This document shows positions 19,976-29,238 of a stretch of 63,634 nt of DNA, piece by piece. The stretch comes from Oscillatoriaceae cyanobacterium Prado104 (lineage in GTDB: Bacteria; Cyanobacteriota; Cyanobacteriia; Cyanobacteriales; Microcoleaceae). Position numbers and translations under genes: made by a program. Where the stretch lies: NCBI GenBank assembly GCA_025454405.1, contig JALOON010000039.1, positions 1-63,634 on the forward strand. The letters run 5' to 3'. A model generated the notes under the pieces. That model was given only the letters and a program-made list of their open reading frames with translations, did not search any database and was not told the origin of the DNA. The stretch's first letter is position 1, and every line of letters starts with the position of its first letter.

Positions 19976-22303
19976 TCAAACCGATTTTTCCTCGATGTAA
20001 TTCTGCACGTAAGACTGATAGTAATACCTGCTGCCTTTATCCCCATTTGCCACCATTCCCAACAGCGGAATCCCGGCGATTTTTAAATCTTCCAAAGCCA
20101 AAAGTAAGGCTTCTCGCTCTGTTTGATTCAGGCCAACTACTAATATCAATCCGTCAGTGTGAGCGCCCAACAAATTCGCATCTGCCAATCCTAAAAGCGG
20201 CGCAGTATCGTAAATTACTAAGTCAAAATGCCTTGACAAATTCGCCATTAAATGCTGCATTTTCCGCGAAGAAAGCAGCTTTGTGGGGTCGGGAGGAACC
20301 GGGCCGGAAGTTAGCACGAACAGGTTTTCATCGCGGGGCGATCGCAATATTACCTCTTCGACATCGACATCTTCTGCTATAACATTGTGCAGGCCTTCCC
20401 AATTCGGCAAACCGAGCATTTCGTGCACCTGCGGCCTGCGCAAATCGGCATCTACCAACAACACTTGCTGCCCCATTGCTGCCGCCGCCCGCGCTAAATT
20501 TACCGCTACTGTAGACTTGCCGTCAGCTACTTGACAGGAAGTTATTACGCAAGAATTAATCGGACTGTCAACGCTCAACAAACGAATGTTAGCATTGAGC
20601 GATCGAAATGCTTCTTGAAAAGCATCTGTCGGCATCTGCGGGATGCGAACATCTATAGCTGCTGTTTCGGCAGGAGGCAGTCTCAAGATTTTATCGCTAG
20701 CAGGAATTACCCCCAACAAAGGCAGCCGAATCGAATGTTTGACCTCTTCTGGAGTGTGAAATACTCGATCGTCATTAAAACGTTCTGCCAACTGCGCTAC
20801 CAGCATTCCGAACAGCAAGCCAGCAACGCCACCTAAAGCTAAATTCAAAGGCACAATCGGAGCAACAGCTACCAATTCTCCATTCTTGTAGCGCGGAATT
20901 TCCGGCTTAGCAATGATCTCCCAAGCTACTTCTTTTTGACCGAGAGCTTGCATTTGAAAAGTTTGCTGCTGTGCCAGCAAGTTTTTGATGGTGTTGTTAG
21001 TCAATTCCAATTCCCGCTGCAAGTCGGAATAGCGCCGCAAAACTACTGGGAATCCTTGAGAATATCGATCTAACTGCTGGGCTGCTTGTTCCAAAACCTG
21101 ATTCCTCACGCCCAAAACCTGAATTGAATTGGCAGTACCGATAAATTGTTCGATTAACTTAATCCGCACCGGATCTTGAAAAGCCAAAACCTGCGAATTT
21201 ACCTTACCCAAACTCGTTCCCAAAACTTGTTCGGCTTCTTTCCTCAATAAAGGCAGCAGATTTTTTTGCTGTTCCCGCATCAGTTCCATTTGCGGGCTGG
21301 CGTCTGTATAGGTAGCAGAATTAATTGCAATTTGCCCTTCTAATTGCTGCAATTGATTCAGCATTCCTTGATAGCGGGGCGCTTGGCTGAGTGCCGAAGC
21401 CATCAATGCTTGTTCCTGTGTCAATCCTAGCTGGTTTTTCAGGTTGGAATAGAGCAATCTCTGCTGGTTTAATTGCGTTTGAGCGTCCAATCTTTGCGCT
21501 TGAATTTGAGCGATTTGCTGCGCTAGCTGTTGGGTTTGCACTTGGGGGTCGATGAAATTGTACTGCTGCCGCAATTTTTGAATTTCCGTTTGCAGGACTT
21601 GCTGGCGTTTGCGCTGGTTGGGAATTTGCGATTTGACAAAATCCAAACTTTTGGCAGTTTCAACTCGCGTATCTTTAACGCTGTAGTTGCGGAATCCTAC
21701 CGCTACTTTGTCCAACACAAACTGAATTTTTTTCGGGTCGAAATCGCGATATTTAATTTCGAGGATTTTGGTGTTTTTGAAGCGATTAATTGTCAGCCTG
21801 CTGTCCGGTGAAAACGGCCAGACATCGGGTTTTTGGTTGAACAGGTAGTTGTAATTGATTTCAGGATATTTGGCGCGCAATTCTTTGATAATTGGTGCCA
21901 TTACTTGCGGGCTTTGCAAAATCTGAATTTGCGATTCGTAGTCGAGAGTGGGAGCTTCGGGCGTTGCGGGGGCTGTTGGTTGCAGTTTCAGTTCGCCGGA
22001 GTAGATTTTTGCTACAGTATTTTCGGCAATCGGGGTTTCTACTAATATTTGAAAGCGACCTTCGTACTGGTTTTTTTGAGTCAGCGTCCAACTAAAAACT
22101 CCGCTGGTGACGATCGCTGCAACTCCAATTACTAAGAACGATCGCTTCCGACAAACATCCCAAAAACTTAATTGTTCAGTCTCGGTTTTTCCCCGATCTA
22201 AAAACTCGTCTTCTTGATAAAGTACCGAAGCTAATTTTTGCTGGTTTGCTGCTTGTTTCTTTTTGTTAAACAGTGCTAGCTGAGAATTTTGCCCTGGTTT
22301 CAT
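19976..22303 (-). CDS. Wzc-like polysaccharide biosynthesis tyrosine autokinase
   Basis: A 775-residue inner-membrane BY-kinase/co-polymerase expected to control chain length and export of an exopolysaccharide. Seen: N-terminal cytosolic stretch, first membrane helix (about 52-71), Wzz-type periplasmic region with long Gln-rich coiled coil (about 190-460), second helix (about 484-505), then a kinase domain with Walker A VADGKST (about 590), Walker A' LLVDADLRRP, Walker B-type VIYDTAPLLG, and a C-terminal tyrosine cluster (RYYYQSYVQNY), the usual autophosphorylation site. Start ATG is preceded by AAGG at 6 bases. Lies 39 bases after the Wza-like gene, forming an operon with it and cysC. Confidence 0.92.
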   Translation of the reverse strand: MKPGQNSQLALFNKKKQAANQQKLASVLYQEDEFLDRGKTETEQLSFWDVCRKRSFLVIGVAAIVTSGVFSWTLTQKNQYEGRFQILVETPIAENTVAKIYSGELKLQPTAPATPEAPTLDYESQIQILQSPQVMAPIIKELRAKYPEINYNYLFNQKPDVWPFSPDSRLTINRFKNTKILEIKYRDFDPKKIQFVLDKVAVGFRNYSVKDTRVETAKSLDFVKSQIPNQRKRQQVLQTEIQKLRQQYNFIDPQVQTQQLAQQIAQIQAQRLDAQTQLNQQRLLYSNLKNQLGLTQEQALMASALSQAPRYQGMLNQLQQLEGQIAINSATYTDASPQMELMREQQKNLLPLLRKEAEQVLGTSLGKVNSQVLAFQDPVRIKLIEQFIGTANSIQVLGVRNQVLEQAAQQLDRYSQGFPVVLRRYSDLQRELELTNNTIKNLLAQQQTFQMQALGQKEVAWEIIAKPEIPRYKNGELVAVAPIVPLNLALGGVAGLLFGMLVAQLAERFNDDRVFHTPEEVKHSIRLPLLGVIPASDKILRLPPAETAAIDVRIPQMPTDAFQEAFRSLNANIRLLSVDSPINSCVITSCQVADGKSTVAVNLARAAAAMGQQVLLVDADLRRPQVHEMLGLPNWEGLHNVIAEDVDVEEVILRSPRDENLFVLTSGPVPPDPTKLLSSRKMQHLMANLSRHFDLVIYDTAPLLGLADANLLGAHTDGLILVVGLNQTEREALLLALEDLKIAGIPLLGMVANGDKGSRYYYQSYVQNYIEEKSV

Positions 22304-22342
22304 TTTGTACCTTCAATTTTTTAGTATAAACTGCTGTTGGCA

Positions 22343-23968
22343 TCACCGAAATATATCAAACACCCTGAGAATTCCCCATAACGGGCTGAGCGGAGCGATC
22401 GCACCTCCTACATTATCTGAGAATGCGGCCCTGCCCGATCGCCTGACCATAATTACATCATTATTTTGCAACTTGGGATTGTCTTCATCGTTGGCTGTTG
22501 CGGAAAAATTAATCTTGACAGCCAGCTTGGAAACGCTACCGTTAGGATTCAGGCGAATTAAATCTACCGAACTCATTTCTGCCCGCGCTTTATTAAATCC
22601 TCCCGCCGCTACCAGCGCTTGATTTAAAGTAGTATTGGGAGGCAGCGCGATCGCACCCGGTTTGACAACTTCTCCCACTACACTCACTTTAATCGTATCC
22701 GGCGAAAAAGTAGCGTTAGCAACTTGAGCGTTTTGGGCTTCGTCGATATTTTCGACTTTGGGAACCATCACCGTATCTCCCTGTTGCAGCGTCAAATCTT
22801 GCGATACATCGCCGCCGTGCAAAAGTTGCCACAAATCGACATTAATAATTTGTTCCGTACCGCCCCGCGTCAGGCGGCGAACTTGAATTTGTCTGATATC
22901 TGCTAGGGGAGTAATACCGCCGGCTGTTTTAATTGCTCTAGTTACTGTTTGCTGAAACCCAGTTTCACCCTCGCTAGTTTCATTGTTGCTGGCGGCAAAC
23001 AAACCGGAATTATCGTTAGGTCGATCGTTTTGTACTCTATTTTGAGTATCCTTTGCCAGAGTATAAGTACCGGGACGATTTACCTCGCCGACAACGACAA
23101 TATTAATAGGTTGGGTACTTTGTCCGGCAATATTTGCTACTGCTAAAGTAGGCGATTCTTGACGGTTGAGGCTAGTTACAGTGGGAATAAATATAGTATC
23201 GCCGTCGCGCAAAGTAATGTCCGATCGCAAGTCACCATTTTGCAACAATTCCCACAAATCGACGTTAATAATTTGTTCGGATGCATTGCGTTGGGGGCGG
23301 CGGATTTTGATTTGCCGCACGTCTGCTGACTGGGTAATTCCCCCCGCCATGCGCAGCGCCCGCGAGATTGTCGGCATTTGCGTCCCGATTTGATCTGTTG
23401 TGCCTCCCGGCCCTGCTGCTGCTGATATTGTATAAGCTCCGGGTCGGTTGATTTCGCCCGCGATCGCGATTTGCAACGGCCGCGGTGCCAGCAGTTTCAG
23501 CGTAATCCAGGGGCGTTTCAAATATTTGTTGTACTGCCCTTTAATCTTTTCGGCTGCTTGTTCCAAAGTCATCCCGTACACCGAAACGCTGCCGATTAAC
23601 GGCAAAATCACCGAACCGTCGGCCTGCACTTGGTGCTGACCGTTGGGGCCGCTGTATTCGGGAACGTTAAAAATATCCATTTGAATTCGATCGCCCGCAC
23701 CCAAAGTGTAAACTTCCGATCGTACCGTTACGGGAGATGTTCCCGGTGCGGGGGGTGGCACAACAGGTATCGGTGCAGGTGCGGGTGCCGGTACCGGTAA
23801 AGGAACGGGTTCGGGTAAGGGGGGCGGCGGCGGTGGCAACTGAGCCCAACTGAAATTCGCACCTGCAATCCCCCACAGCGCTGACACAGTTAAACCTCGA
23901 ACTAAACCTCGAACTAAACCTCGGACAATATGAATTCTCCAATTACTTTTAACCACCATCGCCGCCAT
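22343..23968 (-). CDS. Wza-like polysaccharide export protein with SLBB domains
   Basis: A 541-residue periplasmic/outer-membrane export protein, partner of the downstream tyrosine kinase. N-terminal signal peptide (about 1-43, ending FSWAQ); no lipobox cysteine is visible, unlike Wza of enterobacteria. A Pro-rich stretch (about 43-80) precedes the poly-export domain (YTLGAGDRIQMDIFNVPEYSG, about 86-175). Three SLBB-type units follow (GEINRPGAYTIS, GEVNRPGTYTLA, GEVVKPGAIALP). Residues about 18-26 are an RGLVRGLVRGL tandem coded by a 12-bp DNA repeat. Start: AGG 6 bases upstream of ATG. It begins 16 bases after cysC. Confidence 0.92.
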   Translation of the reverse strand: MAAMVVKSNWRIHIVRGLVRGLVRGLTVSALWGIAGANFSWAQLPPPPPPLPEPVPLPVPAPAPAPIPVVPPPAPGTSPVTVRSEVYTLGAGDRIQMDIFNVPEYSGPNGQHQVQADGSVILPLIGSVSVYGMTLEQAAEKIKGQYNKYLKRPWITLKLLAPRPLQIAIAGEINRPGAYTISAAAGPGGTTDQIGTQMPTISRALRMAGGITQSADVRQIKIRRPQRNASEQIINVDLWELLQNGDLRSDITLRDGDTIFIPTVTSLNRQESPTLAVANIAGQSTQPINIVVVGEVNRPGTYTLAKDTQNRVQNDRPNDNSGLFAASNNETSEGETGFQQTVTRAIKTAGGITPLADIRQIQVRRLTRGGTEQIINVDLWQLLHGGDVSQDLTLQQGDTVMVPKVENIDEAQNAQVANATFSPDTIKVSVVGEVVKPGAIALPPNTTLNQALVAAGGFNKARAEMSSVDLIRLNPNGSVSKLAVKINFSATANDEDNPKLQNNDVIMVRRSGRAAFSDNVGGAIAPLSPLWGILRVFDIFR

Positions 23969-23984
23969 CCATATCCTGTCACCC

Positions 23985-24509
23985 TCAAATGTAACCCAAC
24001 AGTTCCAGTTTAGTCAGAATTTTTTCCACGCTTTCAGCCACACTGTCGCAATCGGTGTCGCAAACAATCTCGGGATTTAGCGGTTCTTCGTAAGGGTCGT
24101 CAATACCCGTAAAGCCTTTAATTTCTCCAGCTCTTGCCTTAGCGTACAGCCCTTTGACATCTCGCGCTTCGCAAGTTGCCAAAGGCGCTTTAACATATAC
24201 CTCAACAAAATTTGGCTCCATCGCCCTAATTTCATCGCGAATCGCTCGATAGGGGCTGATAGCTGCAGTAATTGCTACTACTCCGTTGCGACTCAGCAAG
24301 TGAGCGACAAATCCGATCCGGCGAATATTAGTATCTCGGTCTTCTTTGCTAAATCCCAAGCCTTTTGATAGGTGGGTGCGCACGACATCTCCGTCTAGTA
24401 TTTCTACTTTACAGCCTCTGGCCTTTAACTCTGGTTCGAGTGCTTTGCTGATAGTTGTCTTGCCGGCACCGCTCAGTCCGGTGAACCACAAAATAAAACC
24501 TTTTTCCAT
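23985..24509 (-). CDS. cysC: Adenylylsulfate (APS) kinase
   Basis: Phosphorylates adenosine 5'-phosphosulfate to PAPS, the sulfate donor of sulfotransferases. About 174 residues, a normal CysC length. Walker [10 protein letters not shown] near the N-terminus, then [33 protein letters not shown] region, [19 protein letters not shown], and [12 protein letters not shown], all typical. The ATG at 24509 is preferred; a GTG two codons upstream is possible. Its place at the head of an operon with polysaccharide export genes suggests PAPS for polysaccharide sulfation, and the sulfotransferase at 39336-41150 is a candidate consumer; this link is inferred. Confidence 0.93.
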   Translation of the reverse strand: MEKGFILWFTGLSGAGKTTISKALEPELKARGCKVEILDGDVVRTHLSKGLGFSKEDRDTNIRRIGFVAHLLSRNGVVAITAAISPYRAIRDEIRAMEPNFVEVYVKAPLATCEARDVKGLYAKARAGEIKGFTGIDDPYEEPLNPEIVCDTDCDSVAESVEKILTKLELLGYI

Positions 24510-24576
24510 TTTCACCCGTTAATTAGTAAGTAGGGAAATTATATTGTGTTCGGTCGATTGCTCTCAATAAAATTAG

Positions 24577-25015
24577 TTCGTAGTGCGGACTTTAGTCCGC
24601 ATTACAAACCGTTACCGTTTTTGTTATGGTAATCGATCGACCGCGATATTACTCGACGGCAAACATTATAAAAGCAGTTCCCCGTTTTTCTATTATCGTT
24701 ATTTCTGGTGCGATTTTGGCAAGATTTATAGCATTCGGAAGAAGTAAGAAGGGACAGCGCTTTAGTTATCCTTGACTGTCGAGAGATGCAGTCACAGCAA
24801 TATTTTCCGAGATCGAGAATCTCCTAGTATTATATTCGGTAGGTCGATCGCAATAAGATTAGTTCGTAGTGCGGACTTCAGTCCGCTCCCTCTTGCGGAC
24901 TGAAGTCCGCACTACAAACAGTTTCGATCGCTCCGTAATTTCCGATATATTATTATCGAGCAATTCCCCAATCTAAAATCTAAAATCTAAAATCTAAAAT
25001 CTAAAATCTAAAATC
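24577..25015. repeat. Intergenic repeats: two GTAGTGCGGAC palindromes and a TCTAAAA heptamer array
   Basis: The gap between cysC and the FAD oxidoreductase holds two copies of the GGACTTCAGTCC palindromic family (24577-24610 and 24862-24923) and six tandem TCTAAAA heptamers (24970-25015) ending three bases before the next ATG. Such heptamer arrays match the STRR sequences known in cyanobacteria. No ribosome binding site is visible before that ATG; the repeat occupies the place. Confidence 0.85.
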
Positions 25016-25018
25016 CTC

Positions 25019-26845
25019 ATGTCCTCTGTCTTAACAGCCGATGTTTTAGTAGTCGGTGGCGGTACTGGCGGTACAGCAGCCGCCGTGCAAGCTGCCCGCT
25101 GCGGTGCCAAAACTATTTTAGTCAGCGAATTTCCCTGGCTGGGCGGAATGCTTACTGCTGCGGGCGTTGCTGCTCCCGACGGCAACGAATTAGCAGCTTT
25201 TCAAACAGGTTTGTGGGGCGCGTTTCTGCGGGAACTCCAGCAGCGGCAGCCCGGCGGTTTGGATTGGGGTTGGGTCAGTTTTTTTACTTACGATCCTCGC
25301 GTCGGTGCTGCAATTTTTGCTGATTGGGTTAAATCTTTGCCAAATTTGCACTGGATTGCTGGACAAACAGCTAAAAATGTGCTATTAGATGGCGATCGCA
25401 TTCTGGGTGTCGAGTTTGCAGGTTTCACAGTGCGGGCAAAAATCACCTTGGATGCAACGGAGTTGGGAGATTTGCTAGCTGTAGCTGGAGTAGGACACCG
25501 CTGGGGTTGGGAATTTCAAGCCCAATGGGGAGAACCCAGCGCGCCGCTTGCGCCTAACGAACTCACGCAAAGGTATCCGGTACAAGCTCCGACTTGGGTA
25601 ACAATTATGCAGGATTTTGGCGAAGGTGCCACCGCGCCACCGATTCCCGCACCGCCGATCGACCATCCCGATCGATTTACCGGAGCTTGGGATAATTACA
25701 CTCCCGAACGATTCCTCAATTACGGCCGCTTACCGGGAGGATTGTTAATGATAAATTGGCCGATTCGAGGCAACGATTATGGAGAAGGAGTCGATCGACT
25801 AATTGCATCCGATTCATCCCGCCAAGAATTCCTTCAAGAAAGCCTCTGGCACTCTCAAAGTTTCGCCCGCCACATTCAAAACCAACTCGGCCCCCGCTAC
25901 GGCTTAGCCGAAAATATTTTCCCAGTTTCACAAACAGAACATCCCCAAAATTCTCCTCTTCTTCCCTCTTCCTTCTTCCCTCTTCCTTCTTCCTTCTTCC
26001 TTCTTTCTTCTTCCTTCGCCTTACATCCTTACTATCGAGAAAGCCGCCGTTTGTGCGGAGTAAAAACAATTATCGAACAAGATATTTTGCCGTTTGGCGG
26101 CGGCAAAGTAGCGAAATTGCCTGTAAATTCTGAGGGAATTTGCGAAACAATTGCGATCGGCAACTATGCCAACGATCACCACTATCCATCTGGCGACATT
26201 CCCTTAAAACCAAAATCCATCCGTTGGGGCGGCCGCTGGACGGGAACACCTTTTACTATCCCTTACAGCGCGCTAATTCCCGAGCGTACCGACGGATTGT
26301 TAGTCTGCGAAAAAAACATTTCTGTATCTCACATTGCTAACGGCGCGACTCGCTTGCAGCCGACGGTGATGAATATCGGACAAGCTGCGGGGATGGCAGC
26401 GGCTTTGTGCGCGCGACGGGGATGTCAGCCGCGGGAGTTACCGGTGAGAGTATTGCAAGCAGCCTTGCTGGAAGATCCGCAGGCGAAGGCGGCAATAATT
26501 CCTTTATTTAATTTGACACCAGAGCGATCGGACTGGTTGGATTGGCAACAATATTATCTCGATCGACCAGAAGCATATCCAGCCAGTGGTGAGAGTCCTT
26601 TATCGGCAGAGAAACCTACTTCTAAAAAAGCAAAAAGAAACAGCGAATTTTCCGGAATTTTCCGCCGTCTCGGCCCGCAAGAGTGGACACTGGCACTGAA
26701 GGGCGAGGGAACTTGGAAACTCGTAACTTTGCGATCGGAAGTTAACCAATTGTTAGAAATTTACCCAACCGAAACGCCTCTAAAAGTATGGGGGAGGTTG
26801 AATTTTGCCGGCTATTGGCTGCTGGCGGAAGCTGCTGAAGAGTAA
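25019..26845 (+). CDS. FAD-dependent oxidoreductase
   Basis: A 608-residue flavoprotein. The N-terminus has the dinucleotide-binding signature VLVVGGGTGGTAAAVQA (residues 9-25) followed by SEFPWLGGMLTAAGV, as in the FAD_oxidored family. The C-terminal half has LLVCEKNISVSHIANGATRLQPTVMNIGQAAGMAAAL, the usual second FAD-contacting segment. Residues about 312-334 are a low-complexity Ser-Phe-Leu-Pro run coded by a CTTCTTCC microsatellite inserted between two conserved parts without breaking the frame. Substrate unknown. The ATG is used although no ribosome binding site is visible; a heptamer repeat lies directly upstream. Confidence 0.85.
   Translation: MSSVLTADVLVVGGGTGGTAAAVQAARCGAKTILVSEFPWLGGMLTAAGVAAPDGNELAAFQTGLWGAFLRELQQRQPGGLDWGWVSFFTYDPRVGAAIFADWVKSLPNLHWIAGQTAKNVLLDGDRILGVEFAGFTVRAKITLDATELGDLLAVAGVGHRWGWEFQAQWGEPSAPLAPNELTQRYPVQAPTWVTIMQDFGEGATAPPIPAPPIDHPDRFTGAWDNYTPERFLNYGRLPGGLLMINWPIRGNDYGEGVDRLIASDSSRQEFLQESLWHSQSFARHIQNQLGPRYGLAENIFPVSQTEHPQNSPLLPSSFFPLPSSFFLLSSSFALHPYYRESRRLCGVKTIIEQDILPFGGGKVAKLPVNSEGICETIAIGNYANDHHYPSGDIPLKPKSIRWGGRWTGTPFTIPYSALIPERTDGLLVCEKNISVSHIANGATRLQPTVMNIGQAAGMAAALCARRGCQPRELPVRVLQAALLEDPQAKAAIIPLFNLTPERSDWLDWQQYYLDRPEAYPASGESPLSAEKPTSKKAKRNSEFSGIFRRLGPQEWTLALKGEGTWKLVTLRSEVNQLLEIYPTETPLKVWGRLNFAGYWLLAEAAEE
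25952..26018 (+). repeat. CTTCTTCC microsatellite inside the FAD oxidoreductase gene
   Basis: Irregular CTTCTTCC/CTCTTCC tandem of about 67 bases, read in frame as Ser/Phe/Leu/Pro. The same unit occurs in the TPR-GT61 gene at 47026-47056 and 47150-47166. Confidence 0.85.
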
Positions 26846-27052
26846 TTACTAGAAGTCGGCAAACTCAGACATTTCTCGAAATAGTCTGACATCTTGTGTA
26901 TAAAAAGCACAGCAATCAACAGAACGAGGTTTTAGGTTTGTCAAAGACCCCTTATTTTTTACTTCAAGCGTTTTCCTGAAAACTCCCGAACGAGTAGCTG
27001 CGCTAGCTACAGTGTTAGATTGAATACAGCAAACCTCAATCATGAAAAAGCT

Positions 27053-27352
27053 ATGGGATATTTGATGGCTGCGATCGTCTTGGGAATGTTGGTTTGGGCT
27101 GGTATCGAGATCGTGCAAAGCATCCGCAATTGGCAACCGAATCGTTCCGAGTTTAACAAAAAATTGCAAGTTGAAATGGGTCAGTACGAGGCTAATGGTT
27201 TTGTAGGTGATAGCGCGATCGACTCTGGGACACAAGCAGTCGGACACGCATTTAACGCGGGCCACTGCGCTGCTGAAGCTGCGAGTTGCGAAGCTGGCCC
27301 GAGCGCGATCGGTCATGCTGTGGAAAGTTTATCGCACCTGCTGCATCATTAA
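27053..27352 (+). CDS. Small membrane protein, unknown
   Basis: 99 residues from the ATG at 27053 (a TTG 11 codons upstream would lengthen it). One membrane helix near the N-terminus (GYLMAAIVLGMLVWAGIEIV), then a polar segment and a His/Ala-rich tail (GHAFNAGHCAAEAASCEAG, ending HLLHH). No family recognised. The opposite-strand frame here has poor composition and is judged a shadow. Ribosome binding site weak. The 207 bases upstream of it show no feature. Confidence 0.5.
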   Translation: MGYLMAAIVLGMLVWAGIEIVQSIRNWQPNRSEFNKKLQVEMGQYEANGFVGDSAIDSGTQAVGHAFNAGHCAAEAASCEAGPSAIGHAVESLSHLLHH

Positions 27353-27609
27353 GATCGGGAATGAAGTTAGGGGGTGTTTTCTTGCATCTTAGAGCCCCCC
27401 AGCCCCCCTTAAAAAGCTATGCTTTATAAGGATCTTTCTTAACCAAAAATTTGACAAAAGTAACTACTTATGTAGTAGATATCGGGGCGATCGATTTCCA
27501 GAGAATACCAATTCAGGGGAAAAAAGTGCTCGTCGATCTGGCCCGCGTGCCAGGGTTTGCCCAGGAGTGAGCGCGTCAGACTCGATCGCACATTTTTGCT
27601 CAGTGGAGT

Positions 27610-28071
27610 TTGGATTTTGGCAAGCCGATGGAAGACGATATTCAAGCTGCATTAAACTATCTAAAATCGCACTCAGAAGTCAATCCCGATCGCATCGGTG
27701 TAACGGGTTTTTGTTTGGGCGGCGGCTTGACATTTTTGACCGCTTGCAAGTTTTCCGATCGAATTGCAGCAGCCGCAGCTTTTTACGGCATGGTGTTAGA
27801 TGATTGGATTGAGAAAGTGACAGATATTACCGTGCCAATTTATCTCTTTTTTGGTGGTGCAGATCCGTTTATTTCGGTCGATCGCATTCAACAAATTGAG
27901 TCTCGGTTTCAGCAACTTGACAAAGCATGCAAACTGAAGATTTACCCTGATGCCAATCACGGTTTTTTCTGCAACGAACGTTCTTCCTACCATCCAGAAT
28001 CAGCGGCAGATGCTTGGCAGGAACTCCTACAATTCTTCGATCGACATTTGCATGAGACAGGATGTATATAA
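27610..28071 (+). pseudogene. Dienelactone hydrolase family, N-terminally truncated remnant
   Basis: The frame encodes about the last 150 of the usual ~240 residues of a dienelactone hydrolase. The catalytic set is present: nucleophile Cys in GFCLGGG, Asp in GGADPFI, His in NHGFF. The N-terminal part, with the conserved Glu of the family, is missing: the frame is closed by TGA at 27568-27570, and only TTG could start it. Just upstream, in another frame, VLVDLARVPGFAQE may be a trace of the lost part. Probably non-functional. Confidence 0.65.
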
Positions 28072-28112
28072 TGTTTGCAGTATTATAGTTATTCCTTGCT
28101 GCTTAGTAGTTA

Positions 28113-28190
28113 ATAATGCCCGATGCCCGATGCCCAATCCCCAATCCCCAATCTTCAAATCTAAAATCTAAAATCACAAATCTAAAATCG
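28113..28190. repeat. Tandem GATGCCC / CAATCCC / CTAAAAT repeats
   Basis: ATGCCCGATGCCCGATGCCC, then CAATCCCCAATCCCCAATC, then three CTAAAATC units. The right end overlaps the 3' end of the minus-strand gene at 28174-28512 and supplies its last codons and stop. Related arrays are at 46932-47020 and 54619-54778. Confidence 0.8.
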
Positions 28191-28512
28191 ATTGTTTTCT
28201 TGCATCTTCGATCGAGTCGATCGCGGCTTTGAGAAAGACTTTTCCTTTAGCAACAAATCGGCGATCGCTCAAAGGATCGTAAGCTTCCCAATTGCCGCTA
28301 ACTTCGCGATCGCGCCACAAAAACCAGCAGCGGTAAATTTCTCCGCTATCTATATCATCGCACAATGCCAGCCAATCATCCGCCGTGAGATTGCTGGTCT
28401 TTAAAGCTACTAATTCAACCCAGGCAAGTGCAGTGCAGGCATCGATCGGATCGGCATAAACCAAGTCGGATTCTGTTGCGGTAACTGGCGGCAATTCAAG
28501 TGCAGGGCTCAT
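28174..28512 (-). CDS. Hypothetical protein
   Basis: 112 residues, acidic, no signal peptide or membrane segment, no family recognised. The middle has aromatic clusters (WVELVALK, DDWLALCDDIDSG, YRCWFLWRDREVSGNW). ATG preceded by AAAGGAG at about 10 bases. The last codons (ILDL and TGA) are formed by the adjacent CTAAAAT repeat. Composition and codon use fit the neighbours, so it is likely real. Confidence 0.7.
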   Translation of the reverse strand: MSPALELPPVTATESDLVYADPIDACTALAWVELVALKTSNLTADDWLALCDDIDSGEIYRCWFLWRDREVSGNWEAYDPLSDRRFVAKGKVFLKAAIDSIEDARKQSILDL

Positions 28513-28612
28513 ACTTTGTTCACTCCTTTAATTAAGTCGATGTCGCTATCGATCGCAGCTAGAAAATGTTCGATCGAACAAAGTTTGTCGTGAGGAATAA
28601 AGTCATCTGAAA

Positions 28613-28640
28613 CTGCGGACTGAAGTCCTCACTACAAACC
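28613..28640. repeat. Partial GGACTGAAGTCC palindrome at the 3' end of a small gene
   Basis: ACTGCGGACTGAAGTCCTCACTACAAACC, a copy of the intergenic palindromic family. It supplies the stop codon (TAG of TTTGTAG) and last residues of the minus-strand gene ending at 28632. Confidence 0.8.
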
Positions 28641-28853
28641 GTTTTGAGTGCGGGAAAAGCCTGGCGCAGGGAATTTCCCGGTCACGATCTTACCCGTTAT
28701 TGCATCGGCGGGAAAAACTCGATCTTGATGAATTCCTGTTCCCTCAAATTCGGCAGCGGGTGATGCTTCGGTTAAAGTATTCAGCGCATTGATGGTGAAA
28801 ATTGCTGCCGTTCCTAAAGCTGCCATCAGCAGTCGGTGTAAAATTTTGTTCAT
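28632..28853 (-). CDS. Small exported protein, unknown
   Basis: 73 residues from MNKILHRLLMAALG; AGGGGAAGTAAA stands before this ATG, which makes it a better start than the one 16 codons upstream. A signal peptide is clear (about 1-31, hydrophobic core, ending TEASPA), leaving a ~42-residue mature part (FEGTGIHQDRVFPADAITG). No family recognised. The C-terminal RTQNGL and the stop come from a dispersed repeat, so the original C-terminus may have been lost. Confidence 0.6.
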   Translation of the reverse strand: MNKILHRLLMAALGTAAIFTINALNTLTEASPAAEFEGTGIHQDRVFPADAITGKIVTGKFPAPGFSRTQNGL

Positions 28854-29238
28854 TTTACTTCCCCTTTTTTGCTCGATCGTGACTTGCGCACCCCGCATCA
28901 AGAAACCGGGTTTTTTACCGGGATTAAAGACTTTAGTTCAGTCCTTAACAAACTCCCGATTGTTGCGTCAGTCCTCTTGATGTAACTACTCTAAGATGTG
29001 CGCGATTTACGGGAGAGGGAGATTGGGGAGTTAAGAGAAAGTTTTTTTTATCCAGTTCGATCGATTTTTGAATCCTTTGCCAGCAGGGTGTTTGAGAATT
29101 CGATCGACCTTAAAACCCCCTCAAGTTAAATTCCTTAAATGCGGGCAGGCTGACGATCGCGCTTAAAATCCCTTAAAATACGGAGTTAAGTCTTGTATTT
29201 TCCTGCTTCGTCCTTCTTTCCTTCCCCGTGCAAATCAA
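28854..29238. other. Intergenic region, no gene
   Basis: Contains one AGAAACCGGGTTTTTTACCGG repeat half (about 28902-28922) and an AGTTCAGTCC fragment. Neither strand has a convincing gene. The 3' part must hold the promoter of the HTH-TIR-AAA gene, but no clear boxes are seen. Confidence 0.5.

Noticed and set aside
26849..27316. 155-residue minus-strand frame
   Set aside because: Cys/Ser/Arg-rich composition without a domain; the plus-strand small membrane protein fits better, although neither is certain.
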